Of a stretch of DNA of 59,526 nucleotides, positions 33,886 through 43,382 are shown piece after piece. This stretch comes from Helicobacter_J cappadocius (GTDB taxonomy: Bacteria; Campylobacterota; Campylobacteria; Campylobacterales; Helicobacteraceae). Within the stretch, counting starts at the first letter, position 1. Each line of letters opens with the position of its first letter. The position numbers and the translations under genes are program-made. The notes under the pieces are model-generated. The model was not told the origin of the DNA and ran no database searches. It saw only the letters and a list, made by a program, of their open reading frames with translations. The stretch covers positions 1-59,526 of the forward strand of contig NZ_JAUPEV010000011.1 in NCBI RefSeq assembly GCF_030686155.1, given 5' to 3'.

Positions 33886-35229
33886 ATGATAAAAGCCACT
33901 CTTCCCCTAACAGGTATTGCTATACTTAGATTTTTGGGACTTTTTATAGTTTTGCCTGTGATTTCGTTGTATGCAAGTAGTTTTCCGAATGCAACCCCTC
34001 TTATGTTGGGACTTGCTGTAGGAGGTGCTTACCTTACTCAAGTAATATTCCAAACTCCTATTGGAATAGCTAGTGATCGTTACGATAGAAAAAAAGTTGT
34101 GATGATAGGACTTTTTGTTTTTATGGTAGGTTCGATTATATGTGCGCTAGCCCATAATATTGAACTTCTTATTATTGGTAGATTGATTCAGGGTGCAGGA
34201 GCTGTCGGGGGTGTTGTGAGTGCTCAAGTGAGTGATCTAGTTAGAGAGGAGAGCAGGACAAAAGCGATGGCTATTATGGGCGGGGGCATTTTTGCTAGTT
34301 TTACGATTGCAATGATTGTAGGACCTATCATAGGAGCACAATTTGGTGTGGACTATTTATTTGCAATCACCGCTTTTTTGACTCTATGTTCGATGATATT
34401 GCTTTATACAAAAGTCCCAGACACGCCAAAAATAACCTATTCTTTTGAAGGTATTCCAAAATGGAAAGATAGTTTAGTAGATAGGAATTTGTGGATTATC
34501 AATTTGAGTTCATTTTTGGAAAAAACCTTTATGACTTTGATATTTGTCATTATTCCATTAGTACTAGTGAAAGAGTTTGGGTTTGCTGAAGAAAATTTAT
34601 GGAAGATTTACGCACCTGGTGCTATTCTTGGAGTTTTGGCAATGGGTCCTGCTAGTATTATTGCAGAAAAATATGGCAAAGCTAAAGTGGTGATGCTCTA
34701 TGGTGTATTGTTATTTTTGGTCGCGTACGCTTGCATCGCTATTTCTGACTCTAACACTTCCTCTCCTAAAATTGCATTGTTTATCACTGGAATTATGGTA
34801 TTTTTTATAGGTTTTGCTAGTTTGGAACCAATCATGCAATCTTTGGCAAGTAAATATGCTAAAGCACATCAAAGAGGAGCGGCACTTGGTATGTTTACGA
34901 CCTATGGCTATATAGGTTCTTGCATAGGGGGAATGGCTGGAGGAGTACTTTATCATTATGCTGGGATTGCAAAAATAGGGATAATTATTACTTGCGTGTG
35001 TGTGGTTTGGATAGTGATGATTATATTTTTAAAAAATCCTGCCAAACAAAAAAATGTCTATCTTCCCTTAGAAGATTATGAAAAAGCTAAATTCAAAGAT
35101 TTAGATGGAGTTCAAGGTATTATTGAATGGTATGTGAATGAGAGTGAAAAAATAATTATTGTAAAATACGATGTCAGCTTTATGAGTGAGGCAGAAATAA
35201 TGCAGTCAGTTCAGAAGTTTAAAAAATAA
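33886..35229 (+). CDS. Major facilitator superfamily exporter, YajR-like
   Basis: About 447 residues with 12 membrane helices and MFS motif A (PIGIASDRYDRKKV) between helices 2 and 3. A soluble C-terminal extension (last about 50 residues, ending in YDVSFMSEAEIMQSVQKF) has a beta-alpha-beta pattern. E. coli YajR has a comparable ferredoxin-like C-terminal domain. The start is chosen at ATG 33886, because AAGG and a TATAAT promoter lie just upstream. The substrate is unknown. Probably in an operon with ttcA (12-base gap). Confidence 0.8.
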   Translation: MIKATLPLTGIAILRFLGLFIVLPVISLYASSFPNATPLMLGLAVGGAYLTQVIFQTPIGIASDRYDRKKVVMIGLFVFMVGSIICALAHNIELLIIGRLIQGAGAVGGVVSAQVSDLVREESRTKAMAIMGGGIFASFTIAMIVGPIIGAQFGVDYLFAITAFLTLCSMILLYTKVPDTPKITYSFEGIPKWKDSLVDRNLWIINLSSFLEKTFMTLIFVIIPLVLVKEFGFAEENLWKIYAPGAILGVLAMGPASIIAEKYGKAKVVMLYGVLLFLVAYACIAISDSNTSSPKIALFITGIMVFFIGFASLEPIMQSLASKYAKAHQRGAALGMFTTYGYIGSCIGGMAGGVLYHYAGIAKIGIIITCVCVVWIVMIIFLKNPAKQKNVYLPLEDYEKAKFKDLDGVQGIIEWYVNESEKIIIVKYDVSFMSEAEIMQSVQKFKK

Positions 35230-35241
35230 AAGAGGATAAAA

Positions 35242-36018
35242 ATGGACGATAAGTCAAATAAATATGAAATCAGTAAAAAAATTCTAAATATTGTAGGTAA
35301 AACAAACGCAGAGTATAATTTAATAAAAGAAGGAGATAGGGTTTTATTGGGTCTTAGTGGAGGGAAAGATTCGATTTTATTAGCTTGTATTTTAGAGAGA
35401 ATGCAACGACATGCTCCCTTTAAGTTTGATTTTAAAGCTATTACTATTCATTATGGAATGGGAGAAAAATTTGAGTGGCTTACAGAGCTTTGTGAGAGAC
35501 AAGGAATCCCTCATGAGATATATCATACAAGCATCGCTGATACCATCAAAGAAAAACGTCGAGAAGGAAGTTCGTATTGCAGTTTTTGTTCTCGAATGCG
35601 AAGAGGAGCTTTATATAGTAAGGCTATTGAAGGCGGGTACAATAAAGTTGCTATCGCACATCATTTAGATGATGCTGCAGAAAGTTTTTTTATGAATCTC
35701 ACTTACAATGGATCGTTACGAAGTATGCCACCTATCTATAGGGCAGAGAATGGCTTAGAGGTGATTCGCCCAATTATACATGTTCGTGAGCGACAGACGA
35801 TTGATTTTGTCACTTCTCAAAATATTCCCACTGCTCCAGATTGTAATTGCCCAGCAAAGCAGCCCGATTCAGATAAACCTCCTGTAGCTAGACTTGCTAC
35901 AAAGAATTTTTTATTAGGTTTAGAAAAGGATAATCCAGAATTTTTCAAATCTCTTAAAAATGCGTTTTCTAATCTCCATGCAGATACTTTTAGTGATAAA
36001 AATTATTTAGATGCCTGA
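35242..36018 (+). CDS. ttcA: tRNA 2-thiocytidine synthetase TtcA-like protein
   Basis: The 258-residue protein has the PP-loop LLGLSGGKDSILLA (ATP pyrophosphatase site). The cysteine pair in SYCSFCSRMRRG and the downstream IAHHLDDAAESFF are diagnostic of TtcA, which uses an iron-sulfur cluster to thiolate C32 in some tRNAs. A third cysteine set lies in CNCPAKQPDS. A hairpin follows its stop. The gene sits right behind the YajR-like exporter. Confidence 0.88.
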   Translation: MDDKSNKYEISKKILNIVGKTNAEYNLIKEGDRVLLGLSGGKDSILLACILERMQRHAPFKFDFKAITIHYGMGEKFEWLTELCERQGIPHEIYHTSIADTIKEKRREGSSYCSFCSRMRRGALYSKAIEGGYNKVAIAHHLDDAAESFFMNLTYNGSLRSMPPIYRAENGLEVIRPIIHVRERQTIDFVTSQNIPTAPDCNCPAKQPDSDKPPVARLATKNFLLGLEKDNPEFFKSLKNAFSNLHADTFSDKNYLDA

Positions 36019-36032
36019 TTTATCGATAAAAT

Positions 36033-36057
36033 GCCACTCACTTTAGATTTGAGTGGC
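36033..36057. terminator. Intergenic hairpin between convergent ttcA and the metallophosphoesterase gene
   Basis: GCCACTCA (36033-36040) pairs with TGAGTGGC (36050-36057) around a 9-base loop. On the minus strand the stem is followed by ATTTTATC, and on the plus strand by TTGAAG, so it fits a bidirectional or minus-strand terminator best. Confidence 0.6.
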
Positions 36058-36077
36058 TTGAAGACTGAAATTTGGCT

Positions 36078-37214
36078 TTATTTTTTTGGAATCAAATTGA
36101 TGATAGTGATTTCATAATGGGTTCCAATTCTCATAGGGGGTCCCCAAAGATTGGTTCCTTGATTGATATAGAGGGTTTGATTTTTAGTTATGTGGTGAAG
36201 TCCTTTTATAAACGGCTGATCAAGCAAAACTGCTAGAGAAAATGGAAATATTTGTCCCCCGTGAGTGTGGCCTGATAGGATTAAATCGATAGGTTTATCT
36301 TGAGTTTGCGAAATGATTTTTGGTTGATGGGATAATAGTAAAGTGGGGATATTTGTATTGATGCCTTGCAGAGTTTTATCTATGTTTGGCTTGAGAAATC
36401 CTACTTTATCACCCATTAGATCAGCTATTCCAGCTATATTCAAAATAGGTTTTTTATCTACTTGAACTAGAATATTTTGATTGATAAGTACATTTAGTCC
36501 AATATCTTTGAGTTTTTTGATAATATTATTTATGTCGTGATAGTATTCATGATTTCCCAAAACATAATATACCCCATAAGTTGCTTTGAGGTTTTTGAGT
36601 TCTTCTATTGCTAGTTCTGCAAATCTGCTTTGAGTATCTATAATATCTCCAGTAAGAACAATAATATCTGGATTTTGAGCATTCACTTTATCAACAATTT
36701 TTTTCACTTTTTCCCTAGTCATCAATGTGCTGATATGCACATCGCTTAGTTGAACTACCTTCAAAGGAGTGGAGAGATTTTTTAGTGAGATGCTAACAGA
36801 GTCCATTATAGGCGATGTTTGTCCAATATAAATACCATAAGATGTGTATAGAACACAGGCTATAACCATGATATTTTGGATTTTTTTTCGCAGTTTTTTG
36901 AGTGAAAAAAACCGAAGAGGTAAAATAATAAGTTGATAAAGCAGGGTAAAAACAAGAAAGATAAATCCTATTCCAATTGATAATGATAACAATGTATATA
37001 ACCATATAGGCAATGGATATTCTTGAAAATATATGTAGCACACAACTGCTATAGCATTTAGGAAAATAAGAAATTTAAGAATATTTTGAGGTATTTTGGA
37101 TTTGTTAAGTTTGTAAAATAATCCCCAATAAATTATCAAATGAGAAATCAAAGATACTCCTAAGCTAATTAAACCAAAATACAGATGTATATGCGAAACA
37201 GAGGTATTTTCCAT
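36078..37214 (-). CDS. Membrane-anchored metallophosphoesterase (YkuE-like)
   Basis: The 378-residue protein has about four N-terminal membrane helices (1 to about 130). A calcineurin-like domain follows with the full metal-ligand set: QLSDVHIS, LTGDIID, LGNHEYYHD, LLSHQPK and LSGHTHGGQ. Homologues hydrolyse phosphodiesters, for example UDP-diacylglucosamine-like lipids or other substrates; the substrate here is unknown. Monocistronic, divergent from the tyrosine phosphatase gene. Confidence 0.85.
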   Translation of the reverse strand: MENTSVSHIHLYFGLISLGVSLISHLIIYWGLFYKLNKSKIPQNILKFLIFLNAIAVVCYIYFQEYPLPIWLYTLLSLSIGIGFIFLVFTLLYQLIILPLRFFSLKKLRKKIQNIMVIACVLYTSYGIYIGQTSPIMDSVSISLKNLSTPLKVVQLSDVHISTLMTREKVKKIVDKVNAQNPDIIVLTGDIIDTQSRFAELAIEELKNLKATYGVYYVLGNHEYYHDINNIIKKLKDIGLNVLINQNILVQVDKKPILNIAGIADLMGDKVGFLKPNIDKTLQGINTNIPTLLLSHQPKIISQTQDKPIDLILSGHTHGGQIFPFSLAVLLDQPFIKGLHHITKNQTLYINQGTNLWGPPMRIGTHYEITIINLIPKK

Positions 37215-37310
37215 CGATTACCTTTATTGTAAAATTTATATAAAATCTTGTATTATATCGAAAATTAAATGACTGACTTGTTTGATAAAAAGGTCATAAC
37301 TAGAGGCTGT

Positions 37311-37775
37311 ATGGATATTTTATTTGTATGTTTAGGTAATATTTGCAGATCACCTTTAGCTGAGGGGATAGCAAGGCATTATGCTGATAAACTAGGGCTT
37401 AATACCAAAGTCGATTCTGCTGGAACTTCAGGGTGGCACAATGGAGAAAGTCCGTGTGAGGGATCTATAAAAGTAGCTAGGGTTCATAATATTGATATTT
37501 CACATTTGAAAAGTCGAAAAGTTAGCATTTATGCAGACATTGGTTTTGATCTTTTGGTTGGGATGGATAGGGCAAATATAGCAGACTTGTTAGATCTTGG
37601 CTTTGAAAAACATAAGGTGCGAAAATTAGGTGAATTTGGACTAAAAAATGCAGATGTTCCAGATCCTTACCATTACAGAAATAGCGATGGTTTTCAAAGT
37701 GTTTATAAAATGCTAGATACGGGAATTAGAAATTTATTTCAGGAGTATTTTGAAATCAAAATCAATTATGATTAA
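37311..37775 (+). CDS. Low-molecular-weight protein tyrosine phosphatase
   Basis: About 154 residues starting MDILFVCLGNICRSPLAE, which holds the CX5R(S/T) catalytic loop (VCLGNICRSP). The general-acid Asp lies in VPDPYHY. Such enzymes often regulate surface-polysaccharide kinases, but no tyrosine kinase is in view. The start is placed at ATG 37311, just before the catalytic motif as in the family; the ATG at 37269 would add 14 atypical residues. Confidence 0.88.
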   Translation: MDILFVCLGNICRSPLAEGIARHYADKLGLNTKVDSAGTSGWHNGESPCEGSIKVARVHNIDISHLKSRKVSIYADIGFDLLVGMDRANIADLLDLGFEKHKVRKLGEFGLKNADVPDPYHYRNSDGFQSVYKMLDTGIRNLFQEYFEIKINYD

Positions 37776-37857
37776 TTCATCTTTTGGATACAATAGATAT
37801 TTAAAGACCACGAAAAACTAACAATCGATCAAATATTAAAATTTTTAAGGAAAAAAT

Positions 37858-38202
37858 ATGAGATTATTTGGGATAAAAAATTGCGGTAGCGTAAAAAAAG
37901 CTAGAGATTTTCTGGATTCTAGGAACATTGACTATGAGTTCATTGATCTCAAAATACAAAAACCACAGATTTCTGATATAAAAAAATGGATAGATAAAAA
38001 AGGAATTGATGTTGTGTTAAATTCCAAAGGCAGCACCTATAAAAAACTAGGACTAAAAAATCTAAATTTGGATTTATCTGCTAAAATAGGGTATTGCCAT
38101 GATAATCCTCTGTTGTTGAAGCGTCCCATTATTGATGATTTTGGAAATGATAATGTTGTTGTAGGGTTTGATGAGGCGAAGTACAAAGAAATTTTTAATT
38201 GA
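37858..38202 (+). CDS. ArsC/Spx-family thioredoxin-fold protein (YffB-like)
   Basis: 114 residues with LFGIKNCGSVKKARDFL (single Cys near the N-terminus, as in YffB/ArsC rather than a CxxC pair), FIDLKIQKP and NPLLLKRPIID. The fold is a glutaredoxin-like reductase. The family function (arsenate reduction or a glutathione-linked reaction) is unsettled for YffB types. AAGGA precedes the ATG, and a TACAAT -10 candidate lies near 37786. Confidence 0.82.
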   Translation: MRLFGIKNCGSVKKARDFLDSRNIDYEFIDLKIQKPQISDIKKWIDKKGIDVVLNSKGSTYKKLGLKNLNLDLSAKIGYCHDNPLLLKRPIIDDFGNDNVVVGFDEAKYKEIFN

Positions 38203-38212
38203 TAGGTTGAAT

Positions 38213-39604
38213 ATGAAAACTTTTTTTTCATTAGTGTTATTGATATTTTTTATAGTTGGGTGTGCAAGTAAGAATGCTCCATTAGCTGATCTTTCATTGC
38301 CTCAAGATGCAAATTTTTATATCGAACAAAATAAGGATATGGAGCTTTCTCCTGAAGCTCTTAAGGAGCTTAAAGAAAACTATCTTAAGACTTGGTTTTC
38401 TCCTTGGACGACTATGGAAGTGAATAAAAATACAGATGAGGTTTTTTGGGTTGCACCATCTTTGTTAAAAAGTCCAGGTTATGGTGAAAATCTGAAAAAG
38501 AATACTCTTGAGTATACAAGCAAAATATATGAAGATATGGACATTCCAAATTATCCAAGTGTATCTCAAAAGGCCATTATAACAACAGACACGAGTGTTC
38601 GTGCGGTTCCTACTGAAAAGCCTAGATATAGCACTCCAAAAGGGTATCCTTTTGATAGATGGCAGAATTCTTTGATTTTTCAAGGAACACCTGTGCTTAT
38701 CACTCATTATGATCTTTCTAAGCAGTGGGCACATATTCAGAGTAGTTTTGTGTATGGTTGGGTGAAGGTAACTGATATTGCAAAAATCCATCAAAAAGAC
38801 ATTGATTATCTTCTCTCTATCAAAAATTATGTTGTCCCTGACAAAGATAAAATTCCACTTTATGATTCAAAGGGTAATTTTCTTACCAATGCCCGTGTGG
38901 GAGAAATATTTGCACTCAAGCCCTCTGAAAAAGCTCCCTCAAAAAATTCTATAGCTTCTAAAGCCAAAAAAAATATTTCCGAAAAAATGACCAAAGAAGT
39001 ATATACCTACAAAAAAAATATAGATGGTTATGTTGTTTTGATTCCAGTGAGTATTGAGGGTCTTTCTTTTAGTCCATTTCCAAAAAAAATGGATATGAGC
39101 GCAATGGCCTCTATTATCAACTCGATGATAGGGGAGAGATATGGATGGGGGGGTTCGCTAGAAAATAGAGATTGTTCGGCATTTACAAGAGATAGTTTTG
39201 CTAACTTTGGGATTTTGCTTCCTAGAAACTCCGCTGCACAGGTAAAATATGCAGGCAATATGATAGATTTGAGTAAAATGGACGCAAAACAAAAAGAACA
39301 ATATATCATTGATCATGCTACCCCTTTTGCTACGATTTTGTGGCTAAAAGGGCATATTATGCTCTATATAGGTACTTATAAGGGTAGGGCTATGGCAGCT
39401 CATAATGCATGGAGTATTACCACTTCTACCTTATTTTCAAAACAAGAAAACATACTAGGTGGAGTGGTTATCACAACTCTTTGGGTAGGAAAAGAAAAAA
39501 ATGGCTCTTTGTTTAAATCAAAAATGCTTATAGACAGAATACTTGGCATGTCTGATTTGTATGATTTTGCTTCAAAAGAACAAGAGAGTGAGAGTGTAAA
39601 ATGA
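38213..39604 (+). CDS. Lipoprotein with SH3 and NlpC/P60 peptidase domains
   Basis: About 463 residues. The signal peptide ends in a lipobox (FFIVGC, Cys about 17). SH3-like regions follow (about 120-290: GTPVLITHYDLSKQWAHIQ, YGWVKV), then an NlpC/P60 domain with catalytic Cys in YGWGGSLENRDCSAF and His in GHIMLYIG. Expected to cut peptidoglycan cross-links or stem peptides in the periplasm. The start is ATG 38213; the earlier in-frame start lies inside the previous gene. Its stop overlaps znuA (ATGA). The homologue in H. pylori (HP0087) also neighbours mqo. Confidence 0.85.
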   Translation: MKTFFSLVLLIFFIVGCASKNAPLADLSLPQDANFYIEQNKDMELSPEALKELKENYLKTWFSPWTTMEVNKNTDEVFWVAPSLLKSPGYGENLKKNTLEYTSKIYEDMDIPNYPSVSQKAIITTDTSVRAVPTEKPRYSTPKGYPFDRWQNSLIFQGTPVLITHYDLSKQWAHIQSSFVYGWVKVTDIAKIHQKDIDYLLSIKNYVVPDKDKIPLYDSKGNFLTNARVGEIFALKPSEKAPSKNSIASKAKKNISEKMTKEVYTYKKNIDGYVVLIPVSIEGLSFSPFPKKMDMSAMASIINSMIGERYGWGGSLENRDCSAFTRDSFANFGILLPRNSAAQVKYAGNMIDLSKMDAKQKEQYIIDHATPFATILWLKGHIMLYIGTYKGRAMAAHNAWSITTSTLFSKQENILGGVVITTLWVGKEKNGSLFKSKMLIDRILGMSDLYDFASKEQESESVK

Positions 39605-40455
39605 AAATTGTTTTTGGAATTTTTCTATTCTTAGGAATGCTTGTAGCTGGAGAAAAAATCAATGTGGTCGTAAGCGTGATACCTCAAATTTATTTTGTGA
39701 AAAAGATAGGTGGGGATTATGTGAATGTAAATGCGATGGTTCCTGATGGGAGGAGTCCTGAAACATATGAACCTTTACCTTCTGAAATGAAAATCATTAA
39801 AAAAGCTCAGATTTATTTGGGTGTAGGGATGGAGTTTGAAAAAATATGGAGCGAACGTTTTAAGGGAGCCAATCCTAATTTGACAATTATTGATCTCTCA
39901 AAAGGATTGAATTTGAGAGAATTTACTCATAGTCATGATGACTCTTCGCATCATCATGGCAAGTATGATCCCCACATTTGGTTATCTGTGGCTTTGGCAA
40001 AAGATGAAGCAAAAAAAATTTGTGAAGCACTCTCAAAACTAGATCCCTTAAATGCTTCTACTTATAATGCAAATCTTCAAAATTTTCTCAAAGAAATTAA
40101 TCATATTGATGAATCTATCAAAGCAATATTTGCTGCTCCTGATGCACAAAAAGCATTTTTGGTTTATCATCCTGCATTTGGTTATTTAGCTAGTGAGTAT
40201 GGCTTAGATGAAATTGCACTTGAAGCAGATGGAAAATCTCCAAAAATGAAGAAAATGATGGCTTTGGCACAGATTGTAAAACAAAAAAATATTCAAGTTG
40301 TTTATATTCAGCCACAATTTGCAAAAAAACGTGTTTTGGCTTTGGCAAATGATCTCAAACTTAGAGTTTTGGAGTTAAATCCCTTAGCAGAAGATTGGGA
40401 AAAAAATATCTTATATATTGCTAAAACTATCGCAACACAAGGCAGAGAAAAATAA
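39601..40455 (+). CDS. znuA: Zinc ABC transporter substrate-binding protein ZnuA
   Basis: The 284-residue protein has a short signal peptide, VVVSVIPQIYFVKKIGG and DPHIWLS (metal ligand His). A His-rich loop lies just before it (HSHDDSSHHHGKY), a mark of zinc rather than manganese binding. It delivers zinc to ZnuB/ZnuC, encoded nearby. It overlaps the NlpC/P60 gene by 4 bases and abuts znuC by a single shared base. Confidence 0.92.
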   Translation: MKIVFGIFLFLGMLVAGEKINVVVSVIPQIYFVKKIGGDYVNVNAMVPDGRSPETYEPLPSEMKIIKKAQIYLGVGMEFEKIWSERFKGANPNLTIIDLSKGLNLREFTHSHDDSSHHHGKYDPHIWLSVALAKDEAKKICEALSKLDPLNASTYNANLQNFLKEINHIDESIKAIFAAPDAQKAFLVYHPAFGYLASEYGLDEIALEADGKSPKMKKMMALAQIVKQKNIQVVYIQPQFAKKRVLALANDLKLRVLELNPLAEDWEKNILYIAKTIATQGREK

Positions 40456-41174
40456 TGGAACTTTTGCAGTGTGAAGGATTATTTTATCGCTATGGTAGCG
40501 ATTATGTTTTGGAAAATGTTAATTTTTCGGTACTGCAGAATGATTTTCTAGCAGTCATTGGTCCAAATGGCGGGGGTAAAACAACTCTTATTAAGATTTT
40601 GCTCGGACTTTTTTCGCCCAATAAGGGCAAAATATTTTATCCTAATAGTTCTGTTTTCAATCCTAATAGTCTTATTGGATATGTACCCCAAGACACAACC
40701 ATTAATAGCGATTTTCCTATACAAGCTATTGATGTAGTGAGGATGGGTTTTTTAAAAAAAACAATCTTAGGTTGCAAAGTGAGTAAAAATGAAACATTAC
40801 TCGCTCTTGAAATGTTAGATAAATTAGGCGTGAAACATCTAGCATATAAAAGAATTTCTGAACTTTCAGGAGGACAAAGACAAAGGGTTTTGATAGCTAG
40901 GGCACTTTGTGGTAATCCTAAATTAATTATTCTGGATGAACCAACTTCTAGCATTGATACTAAGACACAAGGTGAAATTTATAAAATATTAAAGTCTTTT
41001 AATGCCTTTCATACTATAATTGTGATTAGCCATGATATATCTGTACTTTTGGGATATGCTTCAAGAGTGCTTTATGTGAATAAAGAAGTTGTTGTGCATA
41101 AGATACCAAATCTAAATTTAGATACAAATGGTCATATATGCGAAGTCGATCTACTTGATAGATTTGTAATTTGA
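40455..41174 (+). CDS. znuC: Zinc ABC transporter ATP-binding protein ZnuC
   Basis: A 239-residue ABC ATPase with Walker A GPNGGGKTT, Q loop YVPQDTT, signature LSGGQRQRVLIARAL and Walker B LIILDEPTSSID. Pairs with the permease at 42557-43372. It shares one base with the znuA stop. An mqo gene separates it from znuB. Confidence 0.9.
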   Translation: MELLQCEGLFYRYGSDYVLENVNFSVLQNDFLAVIGPNGGGKTTLIKILLGLFSPNKGKIFYPNSSVFNPNSLIGYVPQDTTINSDFPIQAIDVVRMGFLKKTILGCKVSKNETLLALEMLDKLGVKHLAYKRISELSGGQRQRVLIARALCGNPKLIILDEPTSSIDTKTQGEIYKILKSFNAFHTIIVISHDISVLLGYASRVLYVNKEVVVHKIPNLNLDTNGHICEVDLLDRFVI

Positions 41175-41186
41175 GGAGTAATAAAA

Positions 41187-42539
41187 ATGGAAAATCAGTT
41201 TGATGTTGTAATTATTGGTGGAGGGGTTTCTGGATGTGCGGCCTTTTATACATTGAGCGAATATAGTGATATTAAGAAAATTGCTATCGTTGAAAAATGC
41301 GATCGATTAGCAAAAGTCAGTTCAAGTGCAAAGGCAAATTCTCAGACTATTCACGATGGTTCTATTGAAACAAATTATACGGTGCAAAAAGCAAAAAAAG
41401 TTAAGTTGTCAGCTTATAAAGTTAGACACTATGCCCTAAATAAGAATCTTCAAAATAAGATTATTTTTGAAAATCAAAAAATGGCTATTGGCGTGGGTGA
41501 TGATGAGTGTGATTTTATGAAAAAACGTCACGAAGATTTCAAAGAGGTATTCCCAGATTTGGAATTTTTTGATAAAAACACTATCAAACAAATTGAGCCA
41601 AAAGTTATTTTAAAAGCCAATGGAGAAGATAGACCTGAAAATGTTGTGGGATCAGGATTTAAAAAAGATTGGTGTGCGATGAATTTTGCACTTTTATCTG
41701 AGAATTTTGTTCAAGAAGCCAAAAAAGTAAAGCCTGATAATGAAGTTTTTTTGAACTATCGCGTGAAAAAGATTGAACCTCGATCAGATGGATATGCCAT
41801 TATTTCAGATGATTCAAGAGAGATTTATGCCAAGTTTGTGTTGGTTGATGCAGGATCTTATGCACTCCCATTGGCACAATCAATGGGCTATGGGCTAGAT
41901 TTAGGATGTTTGCCCGTGGCAGGTAGTTTTTATTTTGTGCCTGATTTGCTTAGAGGCAAGGTTTATACTGTTCAAAATCCAAAATTACCATTTGCGGCAG
42001 TTCACGGAGATCCTGATGTGGCTATCAAGGGGAAAAGCAGACTTGGACCTACTGCTCTTGCGATGCCAAAATTAGAGAGAAACAAACATTTATTTGGTGG
42101 TCTTAGTTGGGATTTATTGAAAATGGATTTCAATAAAGAGGTTTTTAAAATCAGCTGGGATTTGCTTTCTGATAAAGAAATTCGCGATTATGTTTTTAAG
42201 AATATGGTTTTTGAACTTCCTTATTTTGGCAAAAGAAAATTTCTCAAAGATGCTAGAAAGATCATTCCTTCTTTGAAGCTTGAAGATTTAACTTATGCAG
42301 ATGGTTTTGGTGAGGTGCGTCCTCAAGTTCTTGATAGGACAAATAAAAAACTCGAATTAGGGGAGAAAAAAATCTCTACCAACAAAGGAATCACCTTTAA
42401 TATGACTCCATCACCAGGTGCTACTAGTTGTTTGCAAAATGCTCTAGTGGATGCTAGAGAGATTGCTGATTATTTAGGAGCTAAATTTGATTTAGAGAGA
42501 TTTTATCAAGATCTTTCTCCTGAAGAGCTGGGACAATAG
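41187..42539 (+). CDS. mqo: FAD-dependent malate:quinone oxidoreductase
   Basis: The 450-residue protein has an N-terminal FAD Rossmann motif VVIIGGGVSGCAAFY, followed by AKANSQTIHDGSIETNY and the C-terminal FNMTPSPGATSCLQNAL. These match the divergent Helicobacter/Campylobacter Mqo rather than the E. coli type. It oxidises malate to oxaloacetate and feeds electrons to the quinone pool at the inner membrane. It lies 12 bases after znuC and 17 before znuB, so it is inserted in the zinc-transport operon. Confidence 0.88.
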   Translation: MENQFDVVIIGGGVSGCAAFYTLSEYSDIKKIAIVEKCDRLAKVSSSAKANSQTIHDGSIETNYTVQKAKKVKLSAYKVRHYALNKNLQNKIIFENQKMAIGVGDDECDFMKKRHEDFKEVFPDLEFFDKNTIKQIEPKVILKANGEDRPENVVGSGFKKDWCAMNFALLSENFVQEAKKVKPDNEVFLNYRVKKIEPRSDGYAIISDDSREIYAKFVLVDAGSYALPLAQSMGYGLDLGCLPVAGSFYFVPDLLRGKVYTVQNPKLPFAAVHGDPDVAIKGKSRLGPTALAMPKLERNKHLFGGLSWDLLKMDFNKEVFKISWDLLSDKEIRDYVFKNMVFELPYFGKRKFLKDARKIIPSLKLEDLTYADGFGEVRPQVLDRTNKKLELGEKKISTNKGITFNMTPSPGATSCLQNALVDAREIADYLGAKFDLERFYQDLSPEELGQ

Positions 42540-42556
42540 GTTATTAAAGATTATAG

Positions 42557-43372
42557 ATGGGTGAATTCTTTTCTTATTCTTTTGTTCAAAATGCACTCAT
42601 TGCTTCTTTTTTTATTAGTATTTGTGCGGGAATTATAGGTTCTATCGTTGTATCAAATAAGACAGTCTTTCTTACAGGTGGGGTTGCTCATAGTGCCTTT
42701 GGTGGTGTGGGCGTTGCATTATATTTTGGATTTAATGCAACTTTAGGTGCTTCGTTTGCAGGAGTTTTGATGGGTTTATTAATGGTATATGCTACCAACA
42801 AATATAAAAATCGAATTGATACATTTATTGCTGCAAGTTGGGCATTGGGTATGGCAATCGGGATTATTCTCATTGATTTGACACCTGGGTATGGGAGCGA
42901 TATCACGAGTTACTTATTTGGTTCAATTATTGCTGTAGCACCTAACGATATTGTGAGTATTGCGATTTTTGATCTTGTTTTGGTGGTTTTTGTGGTTGTG
43001 TATTATCGTGAGCTTTTGAGTATTTTCTATGATAGTGAATTTTGCAGACTTAAAAAAATTAATGTTCAAGTTTTTAATATTATTATTTTTATACTTGTTT
43101 CATTAGGAGTAGTGATGAGTATGGGGGTAGCCGGACTTATTTTAGTGCTTTCGATTTTATCTATCCCTGCTTATATTGCTACTATGTTTGCATCTTCGTT
43201 GAAGGCTCAAATGTTTTTATCATGGGGACTTTCATTGTTGTTTATGTGGATAGGGTTTTTTGTTTCTTATGTATATGATTTAAGTATTGGAGCTTGCATC
43301 GTTATAGCCTCAGTTATAGGAATGGGCATCGCTATTTTATTTAAAAAAATATCATACAATCTAAAATTATAA
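42557..43372 (+). CDS. znuB: Zinc ABC transporter permease ZnuB
   Basis: A 271-residue membrane protein of the ABC-3 family with about eight helices. It has TGGVAHSAFGGVGVALYFG and SMGVAGLILVLSILSIPAYIA, both typical of metal-type permeases. It forms the channel for zinc delivered by ZnuA. Starts after mqo in the same direction. Confidence 0.9.
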   Translation: MGEFFSYSFVQNALIASFFISICAGIIGSIVVSNKTVFLTGGVAHSAFGGVGVALYFGFNATLGASFAGVLMGLLMVYATNKYKNRIDTFIAASWALGMAIGIILIDLTPGYGSDITSYLFGSIIAVAPNDIVSIAIFDLVLVVFVVVYYRELLSIFYDSEFCRLKKINVQVFNIIIFILVSLGVVMSMGVAGLILVLSILSIPAYIATMFASSLKAQMFLSWGLSLLFMWIGFFVSYVYDLSIGACIVIASVIGMGIAILFKKISYNLKL

Positions 43373-43382
43373 AGGAAAAAAT

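Noticed and set aside
39147..39153. G7 run in the NlpC/P60 lipoprotein gene
   Set aside because: It encodes the conserved Trp-Gly-Gly next to the catalytic cysteine, so it is explained by protein constraint rather than a contingency tract.
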